Of a stretch of DNA of 64,000 nt, positions 49,560 through 57,650 are shown one piece after another; the stretch's first letter is position 1, and every line of letters begins with the position of its first letter. Below the pieces are notes generated by a model, which did no database searches, was not told the DNA's origin, and saw nothing but the letters and a program-made list of their open reading frames with translations. Location of the stretch: NCBI GenBank assembly GCA_045600945.1, contig JAZRYX010000027.1, forward strand, positions 1 to 64,000, given 5' to 3'. Origin of the DNA: Darwinimomas sp045600945 (lineage in GTDB: Bacteria; Bacillota; Clostridia; Lachnospirales; Lachnospiraceae). The position numbers were made by a program, and so were the translations under genes.

Positions 49560-51189
49560 CTGACTCCTCTGATTCTGAAACGGTATATGTAAATCTCTTA
49601 CGGGCCGTGATATCGCTCTCAAGATACTCGTCGTATGTGGTCATCTTGTCAACGAGCTTGCCGTCAATGATTTCCATGATACGGTTAGCCGTAGTCTGAA
49701 CGACCTGATGATCTCGTGATGAGAAAAGCAGAACGCCCGGGAACTTCATAAGTCCGTTGTTGAGTGCCTGAATCGACTCCATGTCCAGATGGTCGGTAGG
49801 CTCATCGAGGATAAGAACATTAGCTGCGCTTATCATGAGTTTCGACAACATAACCCTTACTTTCTCACCACCGGAAAGGACCTTTACATATTTGATTCCG
49901 TCCTCGCCTGCGAAGAGCATTCTTCCGAGGAATCCTCTAACATATGTGACGTCCTTGTTATCGGAATATTGCGTGAGCCACTCTGTTATATTTTCACTTC
50001 CTGAGAAATCTTTGGTATTGTCCTTAGGGAAGTAGCTGACCTTTGTCGTAAGACCCCATTTGTAATCACCTTCATCCGGCTCAAGTTCTCCGGCAAGTAT
50101 CCTGAACAGAGTCGTCTTTGCCTTCTCGTTCGGTCCGACAAATGCAACCTTGTCAGTACGATTAAGAATGAAGCTTACATCGTCGAGAACTTTTTCTCCG
50201 TCGATGGTCTTGGAAAGATGTGATACCTCCAGTACTTCATTTCCGATCTCACGCTCCGGTCTGAAATCAATGAACGGATATTTTCTCGATGACGGTCTGA
50301 TATCATCAAGCTCGATTTTCTCGAGTGCTCTCTTGCGGGCGGTTGCCTGTTTGGACTTGGCAGCATTTGCAGAGAATCTTGCGATGAACTCTCTGAGTTC
50401 TTTGATTTTCTCTTCTTTCTTTCTGTTGGCCTCTTTCATCTGACGAACCATCAGCTGTGATGACTCTGACCAGAAATCATAGTTGCCGGTGTATAGCTGT
50501 ATCTTGCCGTAATCGATATCTGCGATCATGGTGCAGACTTTATTAAGGAAGTATCTGTCGTGGGAAACAACGATAACCGTATTCTCAAAATTGATAAGGA
50601 ACTCCTCAAGCCAGGCGATGGCATCAAGATCCAGATGGTTCGTAGGCTCATCAAGAAGAAGTATATCCGGATTACCGAAAAGCGCTCTTGCAAGAAGCAC
50701 TTTTACTTTGATGGCACCCGGCAAATCTCCCATCTTCTGATAATGATATTCTGTATCCACTCCGAGACCGTTAAGAAGATTTTCCGCATCCGACTCTGCT
50801 TCCCATCCGTTCATCTGAGCGAAGTCCGCCTCAAGCTCAGCCGCCTTGATTCCGTCTTCGTCCGTGAAATCCTCTTTGGCATATATGGCATCCTTTTCCT
50901 TCATTACATCATAAAGGTGCTGGTTGCCCATGATTACGCAATCCAAAACCTGATAGTCGTCGTATTTAAACTGATCCTGCTCAAGGAAAGACAGTCGCTG
51001 TCCTGCCGTCATCGTCACATCACCGTTAGTAGGTTCAAGATTACCCGAAAGTATCCTTAAAAATGTTGACTTTCCCGCACCGTTTGCTCCGATGAGTCCG
51101 TAACAGTTTCCCTCCAGAAACTTGATATTGACGTCTTCAAATAAAGCTTTCTTTCCGAGTCTTAAAGTTACATTACTTGCCTGAATCAT
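49552..51189 (-). CDS. ABC-F family ATP-binding protein (YbiT/Ykp-like)
   Basis: 545 aa from the ATG ending at 51189, chosen for the AAGGAG 9 nt upstream. Two nucleotide-binding domains and no membrane part mark the ABC-F group, which acts on ribosomes. Domain 1 has Walker A GANGAGKST, a relaxed signature (LPGAIKVKV) and LLLDEPTNHLD. Domain 2 has an altered Walker A (GPNEKAKTT, with two Gly lost), signature LSGGEKVRV, LILDEPTDHLD and SSRDHQ as the switch. The charged linker between domains (NRKKEEKIKELREFIARF) is typical. A translation-factor role is more likely than drug resistance, but this is inference. Confidence 0.93.
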   Translation of the reverse strand: MIQASNVTLRLGKKALFEDVNIKFLEGNCYGLIGANGAGKSTFLRILSGNLEPTNGDVTMTAGQRLSFLEQDQFKYDDYQVLDCVIMGNQHLYDVMKEKDAIYAKEDFTDEDGIKAAELEADFAQMNGWEAESDAENLLNGLGVDTEYHYQKMGDLPGAIKVKVLLARALFGNPDILLLDEPTNHLDLDAIAWLEEFLINFENTVIVVSHDRYFLNKVCTMIADIDYGKIQLYTGNYDFWSESSQLMVRQMKEANRKKEEKIKELREFIARFSANAAKSKQATARKRALEKIELDDIRPSSRKYPFIDFRPEREIGNEVLEVSHLSKTIDGEKVLDDVSFILNRTDKVAFVGPNEKAKTTLFRILAGELEPDEGDYKWGLTTKVSYFPKDNTKDFSGSENITEWLTQYSDNKDVTYVRGFLGRMLFAGEDGIKYVKVLSGGEKVRVMLSKLMISAANVLILDEPTDHLDMESIQALNNGLMKFPGVLLFSSRDHQVVQTTANRIMEIIDGKLVDKMTTYDEYLESDITARKRFTYTVSESEESDD

Positions 51190-51267
51190 ATCGATCATCT
51201 CCTTATCTATTGCGTAAACAGTATACCACACTTTTAAGGCAGGCCGCAATGCGGCTTAAATGAATTC

Positions 51268-51279
51268 AAATAGCTATTT
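51268..51279. promoter_or_regulatory. Upstream copy of palindrome AAATAGCTATTT
   Basis: A perfect 12-bp palindrome identical to one at 51319-51330, centre-to-centre 51 bp (about five helical turns). Both lie upstream of the Phd/YefM-type antitoxin gene and are likely binding sites for it or for a common regulator. Confidence 0.65.
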
Positions 51280-51313
51280 TTTTATATAATTTTTATATAT
51301 CTTAAAAATAATG

Positions 51314-51342
51314 TTGCAAAATAGCTATTTTTAGTGTAGAAT
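51314..51342 (+). promoter_or_regulatory. Promoter of the antitoxin operon with palindromic operator in the spacer
   Basis: TTGCAA (51314-51319) and TAGAAT (51337-51342) are 17 bp apart. The second AAATAGCTATTT palindrome (51319-51330) fills the spacer, so a bound repressor would occlude the promoter, as expected for autoregulation by a Phd-type protein. Confidence 0.65.
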
Positions 51343-51373
51343 TTAGTTCATTGAAGGACGGAGTATTTCGTTT

Positions 51374-51589
51374 ATGAATATTGATTCAAAAACCATAATC
51401 TCTGTCACTGCAGCTAATCAGAATTTTTCCAAGGTCGTAAAGATGGTTGAAGAAAATGGAGAAGCAGTCATATTCAAACGTAATAAACCGAGATATATGA
51501 TGATCGACATTAACAATTTCAAAATCGCAGACAAGGCATTTGAACAGCTTAAGGATTGGCAAAAAGAAAGTAAAGGGAAGAAAGCATGA
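51374..51589 (+). CDS. Phd/YefM-type antitoxin
   Basis: 71 aa. The N-terminal DNA-binding fold of the Phd/YefM family is visible (ISVTAANQNFSKVVKMVEEN, followed by EAVIFKRNKPRYMMIDI), followed by a Lys-rich helical C-terminus that normally wraps the toxin. The usual RelE/YoeB or Fic-type toxin does not follow. Instead, a gene for an exported protein overlaps its stop by 4 nt (ATGA). The RBS GGAG precedes the ATG. The upstream palindromes suggest it binds its own promoter. Confidence 0.85.
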   Translation: MNIDSKTIISVTAANQNFSKVVKMVEENGEAVIFKRNKPRYMMIDINNFKIADKAFEQLKDWQKESKGKKA

Positions 51590-52068
51590 TAAGCTTCAGG
51601 ACGGATATACAGCAAAAAAGAGACAGCAAAGCTGGCAGGCTTAAATCGCTTGTGCTTGTTAATCTGTGTCTTGCTTTATTATGCATAGCAACATTCGGAA
51701 CATCAGCCTTTGTAGTCAGAGCAAATGCTGCCAATTATGAAACCGAAAAGAAGACAACGGCCGGCTGGTACGGGATTGATGACGACGGGCGTACTCTCTC
51801 GGTTCACCTTGATGGGAATATTAAAGGATACGAATGGAAATACGGTCTTTCCAATTCAAAGTTAAGAGAGCTTCGCTTTATGGAGACCTCTGAAGAGCAA
51901 AGAAAGCTCGATAAGAATTATGACTGGAGTGCACATTTTACATCTTACCCGGATGTTGATGGGGATGTTATCCTGACGCTTCAGTATATAAGTGATTCTG
52001 ATTCAAAATCTATAGACACAAGAACGATTCTTGTTCATATAGAAGACGGAATCATCAGTTTACTTTAA
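51586..52068 (+). CDS. Membrane-anchored or secreted protein with chagasin-like domain, coupled to antitoxin
   Basis: 160 aa. A basic start is followed by one hydrophobic segment at about 20-47 (SLVLVNLCLALLCIATFGTS) that ends near ANAAN, so it is either a signal peptide or an anchor. The exterior part resembles the I42/chagasin fold of cysteine-protease inhibitors: LSVHLDGNIKGYEWKY stands where chagasins have NPTTGYxW, and DGDVILTLQYI matches the final strand. The NPTTG motif itself is not kept, so inhibitor activity is uncertain. Translation is coupled to the antitoxin gene. It shows no resemblance to known toxins. Confidence 0.7.
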   Translation: MISFRTDIQQKRDSKAGRLKSLVLVNLCLALLCIATFGTSAFVVRANAANYETEKKTTAGWYGIDDDGRTLSVHLDGNIKGYEWKYGLSNSKLRELRFMETSEEQRKLDKNYDWSAHFTSYPDVDGDVILTLQYISDSDSKSIDTRTILVHIEDGIISLL

Positions 52069-52087
52069 TTTGATCATTTCTCAGTCA

Positions 52088-52137
52088 GCAGTCCCTCGGA
52101 CTCTCTCTCACCCGGCAACGGGCTTCCGGGGGACTGC
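52088..52137 (+). other. Long GC-rich hairpin after the chagasin-like gene
   Basis: GCAGTCCC (52088-52095) pairs with GGGACTGC (52130-52137), with inner pairing of CCCGG/CCGGG-type arms. There is no immediate T-run; TTTT follows 7 nt later. It may act as a factor-assisted terminator or an mRNA 3'-end stabiliser. The rest of 52069-52464 holds the tRNA-Pro unit and otherwise no recognisable gene. Confidence 0.5.
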
Positions 52138-52172
52138 GCATCCGTTTTCATATAGAGAGAATCGTATTATTA

Positions 52173-52202
52173 TTGACAAATGCCGGCAAAATAGTCTATA
52201 AT
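52173..52202 (+). promoter_or_regulatory. Promoter of tRNA-Pro
   Basis: TTGACA (52173-52178) and TATAAT (52197-52202), both perfect, with an 18-bp spacer, 23 nt upstream of the tRNA 5' end. Confidence 0.85.
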
Positions 52203-52225
52203 ACATCGCGTGCCTTAAAGGCAAT

Positions 52226-52299
52226 CGGGGTGTGGCTCAGTTTGGTAGAGTACCTGGTTTGGGACCAGGGGGCCGCAGGTTCGAACCCTGTCACCCCGA
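52226..52299 (+). tRNA. tRNA-Pro (anticodon TGG)
   Basis: The 74-nt cloverleaf has acceptor arms CGGGGTG/CACCCCG with the C1 start characteristic of bacterial tRNA-Pro, anticodon stem CCTGG/CCAGG around TTTGGGA giving TGG, T arm CAGGTTCGAACCCTG and discriminator A. No CCA is encoded. A run of seven T directly follows the gene and may end transcription. Confidence 0.96.
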
Positions 52300-52464
52300 T
52301 TTTTTTGTACTTAAAAATCAATATTTTCTATAACAAGTTCAGCAAATCGCTTGTAATTTTCACCTGAAACAACGGTTTCTTCAATTTTTGTTTCTAACGG
52401 AGATGTTTCATCTTAAATTAAGTAAAGTATCCGGCTTTTCTTAAGAATTGTAAACACTACAACA

Positions 52465-52941
52465 ATGTACACCAGCGAATCCTGCAATTTCCGTAACGGT
52501 CCGTCTATGAACGCAGGCATAATCAGACAGATCCCCGCAAATGATCCTATATTTGTGTACCAGATCACTGACGGTTGGGCTGAGATTGACCACGGCAATA
52601 CTCACGGATATATCAGCACAGATTTCATAAAGGGTATGGCGCCGGCACCGACTCCTACTCCGGCTCCGTCAGATATATCATGGGCATATCAGTATAATTG
52701 GTCAACAGTTTACAACTTCAATGATTACTGCGATCTCAACCAGGATATTGCAAAAGCTTTCGGCAACAATCCGACCGGTGCATTTGAACACTTCATCAGA
52801 TTGGGTATGAATGAGGGTCGTCAGGCATCCAAGTCATGGAATATCCTTTCATATGCTCTGGCAAATCCGCATCTTATCGATAAGTTCGGAAGTTACTATC
52901 CTGCATACTATATGTCAGCTTGCAACATTCCGATTCACTAA
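52465..52941 (+). pseudogene. SH3-domain protein lacking its export signal (gene remnant)
   Basis: 158 aa from the first ATG. Residues 1-55 are a bacterial SH3 domain (SCNFRNGPSMNAGIIRQIPA, DGWAEIDHGNTHGYISTDFI), then a Pro-rich linker and one and a half AFG-N repeats (CDLNQDIAKAFGNNPTGAFE; HFIRLGMNEGRQAS) typical of secreted Lachnospiraceae wall proteins. Such proteins need a signal peptide, but none precedes. The frame is open only to 52426 (next stop at 52423), offers no other start and has no RBS. The sequence upstream of the domain start (VNTTTM) is typical of the region after a signal peptide, so the 5' end has probably been lost. Confidence 0.7.
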
Positions 52942-52959
52942 TTAAACGCATCAAATCAA

Positions 52960-52998
52960 AAGAGCTTGCAGCATCAAACCGCAAGCTCTTATTTTTAT
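52960..52998 (+). terminator. Terminator after the SH3-domain remnant, facing the convergent operon end
   Basis: AAGAGCTTGC/GCAAGCTCTT, a perfect 10-bp stem with an 11-nt loop, is followed by ATTTTTATTT. On the other strand CTCTTTTGATTT follows, so it can also end the long minus-strand operon whose last stop codon is at 52995. Confidence 0.85.
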
Positions 52999-54914
52999 TT
53001 CATCCGACTGTTAAGTGTCCTTATTCCGCTTAAATATCCTCCCGGTGTTCCATCAAGTTTATATATGTTTCCTTCCGTAACATGCGCATACAATTTAATA
53101 TCATCTATATAACACTGCGCCGTCGCCGATATCGATATGTTTCCTTTGCACTGGCTTCCGAAGTCAATGTCTATTGTCTGCGAACCCGGGGCGAAGCCTG
53201 CACTCTTGCTGACTCCTCCGACTGTTACGGTAACGGTTCCGCTTTCCGATGAATCTACTTTAAGCTGCGCTTTTGTGCTGTAGGAACTATTGAATCCTCT
53301 GCCTGTCAGATCCTGGGAAATCACTGCTCCCAGATTCATATGCATTTTTTTATTGCCGTTTATATCTTCAACAGATGCACCGCTTACACTCCAGCCTTTT
53401 GTATCTCTTCCGAACTCGGGATTGTAAATGATGCTGTCGGCATAGTCCTTATATGTCCATAAGCCGTACCCTGTGGTCTGTGCGTTGAATACGCCTGCCA
53501 TAGCCGCCAGATAGGCATTTACATCTGAAACCCTGGCAAGATTTTCATATCCCGGAGTCGTCTCCATATACAGGAACTGGTCTATGAATACCGGCTTACC
53601 CGCTGCCTGTACTCTTGCGATAAGCGAGGAACTCATTGCTGCCGCATTTGCCGGCGGTATAACTGTTCCGTCCGGAAATCCCATAGCAGCCGTAACTATT
53701 GTTGACGAATACGGTGCATTACCGCATCCGAATGTTTTTACATGCGAGTATGGCTTTCCGTCGCTTGTCATATCATCAAAGAGTCTGCACTCCATCGACA
53801 GATTCGGAAATACCTGCTGTGTCTGCGTGAGAAGCTCCATCAGCTTGTTATCCATATCTTCGTATCCGTAACATGTAGATGCAAGTGATGACCAGAAATC
53901 CTCCCAAGTAATAAAACCTCCGATAAAGTTCGGATGAGGGGCGCATATCTGATAAACCCTCTGGGCGTATTTAAGCCATGCTGTCCTTTCGTTTCCATTT
54001 GTGAACAGACGGTTGAATCTGTTCATCGATGAGCTTTGATCTGCATAGTCCCATGTGTATCCGAGCCTGATCATAGCCTGAAGTCCGCATGTTCTGGCTC
54101 TGCCCAGCATTTCATTAAGCTTTGTAAGTGCGGTCTCATCAAAACCTGTTATCGGATCCGGCTGTATCTCCCTCCAGGGAACGCAGAATATTACGGTATT
54201 AAATCCGTCCGCTTTTATCTTTGCGAAATCAGCTTCTGCCTGCGCATGCTCGCTGTTGAGAAAATTAACAGGCCACTCGTTTCCGAAATATGTGACTGCC
54301 TTTGTCTTGGCAAGAGTTTCATCTTTTCTTCCTACTATCATAAAACTCATAAGCAGGAAAAATGCTATCATTTTAAGACTTATTTTCATCTTCGGTTTTA
54401 TCCTTTTTGTGTATAACAGTCTGACTTTATCAAGTAATATATCATATATGAGCATAACTAAAATCATGATTACATAATATACCGTATTAATTACCATACT
54501 CACGGACTTAAACTCGGCAAGAACCGCCTGCAGCTTCAGTACGTAGCAAAGCACAAAATACATTAAACCGATAGCCACAGAAAATACCGCCACTTTTACC
54601 GCAATACAGAGCGGTTTTGGCTTTATTTTCTCAAGTATCGGTTTCAGCATGGGATAGTATCCTACGAAAATGTAAAAAGCAGCCGCTTCTTTATCCGCCA
54701 GCAGTAAAACGGAAAGTAATGATACCGTGATCCAGACCATCCATCCCCATTTGACATTTATCTGGTCGATAACCGGTATAAGGAATATACCGGCAAAAAG
54801 CGGTGCTGCATATGTCAGCACCGGTATAAGGCTGCTAAGCGATAAGATGGCCACACTGAGTGCGGCCATCAAACCACTGAATGCAATTTTAAAGCTTAAC
54901 TTAATAGTACTCAC
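52995..54914 (-). CDS. Fusion of a polytopic membrane domain and an exported glycoside-hydrolase-like domain
   Basis: 639 aa from a GTG that overlaps the reductase gene by 14 nt. Residues 1-170 form five or six membrane helices reminiscent of ECF S-component or DUF2232-like proteins (SGLMAALSVAILSLSSLIPV). Residues 176-200 look like a second signal peptide (MKISLKMIAFFLLMSFMIVG). Then comes a TIM-barrel glycoside-hydrolase-like domain (about 205-495) with GGFITWEDFWSS (candidate acid Glu338) and PVFIDQFLYMETT (candidate Glu451), and a C-terminal beta-sandwich carbohydrate-binding-type domain (WSVSGASVEDINGNKKMHMN). Met176 has AAGGAT upstream, so an internal start could yield a separate hydrolase. 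Last gene of the long operon. Confidence 0.78.
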   Translation of the reverse strand: MSTIKLSFKIAFSGLMAALSVAILSLSSLIPVLTYAAPLFAGIFLIPVIDQINVKWGWMVWITVSLLSVLLLADKEAAAFYIFVGYYPMLKPILEKIKPKPLCIAVKVAVFSVAIGLMYFVLCYVLKLQAVLAEFKSVSMVINTVYYVIMILVMLIYDILLDKVRLLYTKRIKPKMKISLKMIAFFLLMSFMIVGRKDETLAKTKAVTYFGNEWPVNFLNSEHAQAEADFAKIKADGFNTVIFCVPWREIQPDPITGFDETALTKLNEMLGRARTCGLQAMIRLGYTWDYADQSSSMNRFNRLFTNGNERTAWLKYAQRVYQICAPHPNFIGGFITWEDFWSSLASTCYGYEDMDNKLMELLTQTQQVFPNLSMECRLFDDMTSDGKPYSHVKTFGCGNAPYSSTIVTAAMGFPDGTVIPPANAAAMSSSLIARVQAAGKPVFIDQFLYMETTPGYENLARVSDVNAYLAAMAGVFNAQTTGYGLWTYKDYADSIIYNPEFGRDTKGWSVSGASVEDINGNKKMHMNLGAVISQDLTGRGFNSSYSTKAQLKVDSSESGTVTVTVGGVSKSAGFAPGSQTIDIDFGSQCKGNISISATAQCYIDDIKLYAHVTEGNIYKLDGTPGGYLSGIRTLNSRMK

Positions 54915-56109
54915 CCGGTACTACAAGTACCAGATCGGCGATCGGGAAGCTTGCGCACGGATGTATCTCACCGCTCTCTTTATCTGCCCAACGTCTGCCG
55001 TCGGTTTCTTCAGGTATGAAGACTTCACCCGAGATGAGTCTTGAACGGCACCATCCGCACTCACCGCTGCGGCAGCGTGAAGGAGCTTTGATTCCCGCTC
55101 TTTCGATTGCTACAAGCAGAGGCTCGTTGGCATCGGCATCAATAACTTTCTCTGTATCACCCTGACGAACAGTTACCTTAAATACTTTATCTTTCTTATC
55201 CTGCGGATATCCCGGCTGTTCCCAGACTTTCTTGGTCGCTCCGAGAAGCTCACGGCGTACATGCTTTCTGTCGAGTCCGAGTTTCTCAACCTCGCCTGCC
55301 GCAAATCTGTACATCGCCTCAGGTCCGCAGATAAATACGCTGTAATCATCAGACGGTGCATATTTCCTGATAAGTTCTGCCGTGATAAATCCGTTTTCAT
55401 ATCCTTCCTTTGTCTCATCTGAAAGAACGTGAATGACTTTTACCTTATCACATACTGATGTGATGGCATCAAGTTCTGCCTTGAAAAGAATCGCTTTTTC
55501 TGTCTTACTTCCAAAAAGAATGGTAAGACTAAAATCTTCGATTCCGTCACGGATAGCATATGCCATTGAAAGGAACGGTGTGATTCCCGAACCGCCGGCA
55601 AGAGCTACTACGTTCTTTGAATCACGAAGTGACTCATAGTAGAACTGTCCCTGTCCGTCTGATCCGATAACTTCATCACCAATCTTGAAATTATCCAGCA
55701 TCCAATCAGCTGCAAATCCGCCCGGATTTTTCTTAACGGTAATTGCGATTTTTCCTTCAAGCGCCCACTTCGGTGAAGATGAGATTGAATACGGGCGGGT
55801 TACAAAGCTGTTCCCGATCGGAAGTTTTAAAGAGATGTACTGACCTGCCCTGAAATATGCTGCAGGTTTTCCGTCTGCTCTCTTTAATACAAATGTCTTG
55901 GCATCTGCATCTTCATGATCCATTATCTCTGTGATAATGAACTTCTGATAATCAGGATGCATAGCCTTAGCGAAGTTATTAATAGGATAATCAGCCGTAA
56001 TTTCTTTTGCGGGTGCCGCATCTATTGCCTGCTGACGTGTCTTACTGAGGTTTGCAAATTTAAGCATATCAAGAAGTCCGATAAGACCTACTTTAACATT
56101 AAGTGCCAT
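54901..56109 (-). CDS. Ferredoxin reductase-type flavoprotein with C-terminal 2Fe-2S domain
   Basis: 402 aa. An FAD-binding FNR domain (TRPYSISSSP) and an NAD(P) domain (VVALAGGSGITPFLSM; YSVFICGPEAMYRFA) are followed by a plant-type [2Fe-2S] ferredoxin domain with Cys spacing C-x4-C-x2-C (SRCRSGECGWCRSR) and the distal Cys in HPCASFP. It should move electrons from NAD(P)H via FAD to the cluster and on to a partner, most simply the CrtI-like flavoprotein whose gene overlaps its start by 1 nt. AAGGAGG is the RBS. The N-terminal ~50 residues (GLIGLLDMLKFANLSKTRQQ) are an extra helical part. Confidence 0.9.
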   Translation of the reverse strand: MALNVKVGLIGLLDMLKFANLSKTRQQAIDAAPAKEITADYPINNFAKAMHPDYQKFIITEIMDHEDADAKTFVLKRADGKPAAYFRAGQYISLKLPIGNSFVTRPYSISSSPKWALEGKIAITVKKNPGGFAADWMLDNFKIGDEVIGSDGQGQFYYESLRDSKNVVALAGGSGITPFLSMAYAIRDGIEDFSLTILFGSKTEKAILFKAELDAITSVCDKVKVIHVLSDETKEGYENGFITAELIRKYAPSDDYSVFICGPEAMYRFAAGEVEKLGLDRKHVRRELLGATKKVWEQPGYPQDKKDKVFKVTVRQGDTEKVIDADANEPLLVAIERAGIKAPSRCRSGECGWCRSRLISGEVFIPEETDGRRWADKESGEIHPCASFPIADLVLVVPGEYY

Positions 56110-57650
56110 TATTTGTTACCTCCTTCCTTAAGCTCGCTGCACGCCATGGCAGCACACATATCTCCGTTGATCCATGTTGATGAATATCCGTCGCCTCTGA
56201 ATGAAGCTGCGCCGATATGGCGAAGTCCCTTGATCGGGAACTCCTCAGGAATCATCATCATACGAGCAAGCATCGCGTCCCATCCTCCGAGGTCATAACC
56301 GTAGGTTGATCCCTCAGGTGTTCCGAGATATCTTGCAAATGTCATAGGTGTTGCTATCTCAACCTCTTCGATATAAGGCTCGATGTCAACGCCGTATTTC
56401 TCTTTCATTGTCGTAAGACACTTCTTTGCGAGTTTATCTTTAAGCTTATAGTAGTCTTCCGGTTTCACGTTGTTCCAGTCATCCGGTCCATACATTGATG
56501 TAAAGCTGCATACGCAGGTTCCTTCCGGTGAGAAATCGGGAATAAGCGTGTTGTAGCAAAGAAGGATAGTAAACTCGTTTGTATCTATATGCTTGAAGCT
56601 CTCAAACTCTTTACGTGTATCGCATGTTCCCGGGAAGAATACGGTATAGTCTTTGATGCCAAGTTCTTCAGCTGTCTTGTTAAGTGCGAAATAGCAAACG
56701 AACATTCTTGCCGAGTAATTATGATTACGAGCCGCCGAAAGTTTCTTCTCTCTTTCCGGTACAAGTTCCTTCGGCATCATCTTTGCATATATGATATCAG
56801 GGTTAATGTTGGCAAGAACCTGCTTGCACTCTACCGTGCCGAGGCTTGTCTTAACTCCGCAGATATGATCTCCGTCAAACAGGAACTCTTCCGCCCTGCA
56901 GTTAAACCAGGCTTCTCCGCCAAGCTCATAGAATCTGTTCATGAATGTCATAGAGATCTCATGAGATGTATGATGCGGGATAACCGCTTTTCTTGTGATA
57001 TACATATCGAGCATGTTGCCGAAATGAAGGAAGTTGATCTCATCAAGCGGGACTCCTAAGTAACACCAGTATACTGAAAGGATATCTATGGCTTTCTGCG
57101 GGAGCTTGATTGCTTTCTTCATAACATCAAGTGCCGGATAGCCGCAGGTTCTGAGTGTATTCGGGAAATGCTCCTGCATATACTTGGAATCGTTTGGTGT
57201 TCCGTCGTTCATATACTCAACGGCTGCTCTTACTTCTTCGAAAAGATCAAACAAAGTGTTCATCTTCTCTCTTGTTCCCGGAACATACTCCTCCATCTTA
57301 TCAATGAAAGCTTCACGTCCTGTCGGCATAGAAATGTCCATAGGTGTTCCGTCGGAATATTTGGAAATACAGCGATAACAATCCGGAACCGTGATCCAGT
57401 CAACATTGATACCGTTTCTTTCCATCATACGTCTTACATGACCCTTGTTATCATCCGGACCGAAGTCACAGATTTCATGAACACTTGGGTCGAATTCAAA
57501 CCTACCTCTTCTGAAGCTGGACGCACATCCACCCGGAAGGTTATGCTGATCGATCAAAAGTGTCTTTTTTCCTTCACAGACAGCTTTTACTGCAGCACTA
57601 AGTCCGGCGTTTCCTGCTCCAACCACAACTACATCGTACTTTGTTGCCAT
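56109..57650 (-). CDS. Phytoene desaturase/CrtI-like FAD-dependent oxidoreductase
   Basis: 513 aa. The dinucleotide-binding motif is VVVVGAGNAGLSAAVKAVCEG at residues 7-27, followed by the CrtI/retinol-saturase pattern (LPGGCASSFRRGRFEFDPSV) and the C-terminal GLRHIGAASFRGDGYSSTWI. No carotenoid genes are nearby, so the name reflects the fold; the substrate is unknown. It is coupled to the MoxR gene (22-nt overlap) and to the 2Fe-2S reductase gene (1-nt overlap). The pairing suggests a reductase-fed saturase or desaturase. The RBS is AAAGGAGAGG. Confidence 0.9.
   Translation of the reverse strand: MATKYDVVVVGAGNAGLSAAVKAVCEGKKTLLIDQHNLPGGCASSFRRGRFEFDPSVHEICDFGPDDNKGHVRRMMERNGINVDWITVPDCYRCISKYSDGTPMDISMPTGREAFIDKMEEYVPGTREKMNTLFDLFEEVRAAVEYMNDGTPNDSKYMQEHFPNTLRTCGYPALDVMKKAIKLPQKAIDILSVYWCYLGVPLDEINFLHFGNMLDMYITRKAVIPHHTSHEISMTFMNRFYELGGEAWFNCRAEEFLFDGDHICGVKTSLGTVECKQVLANINPDIIYAKMMPKELVPEREKKLSAARNHNYSARMFVCYFALNKTAEELGIKDYTVFFPGTCDTRKEFESFKHIDTNEFTILLCYNTLIPDFSPEGTCVCSFTSMYGPDDWNNVKPEDYYKLKDKLAKKCLTTMKEKYGVDIEPYIEEVEIATPMTFARYLGTPEGSTYGYDLGGWDAMLARMMMIPEEFPIKGLRHIGAASFRGDGYSSTWINGDMCAAMACSELKEGGNK

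Noticed and set aside
52226..52299. Integrated element at tRNA-Pro
   Set aside because: No integrase gene and no repeated tRNA 3' end (att site) were found downstream within the window.
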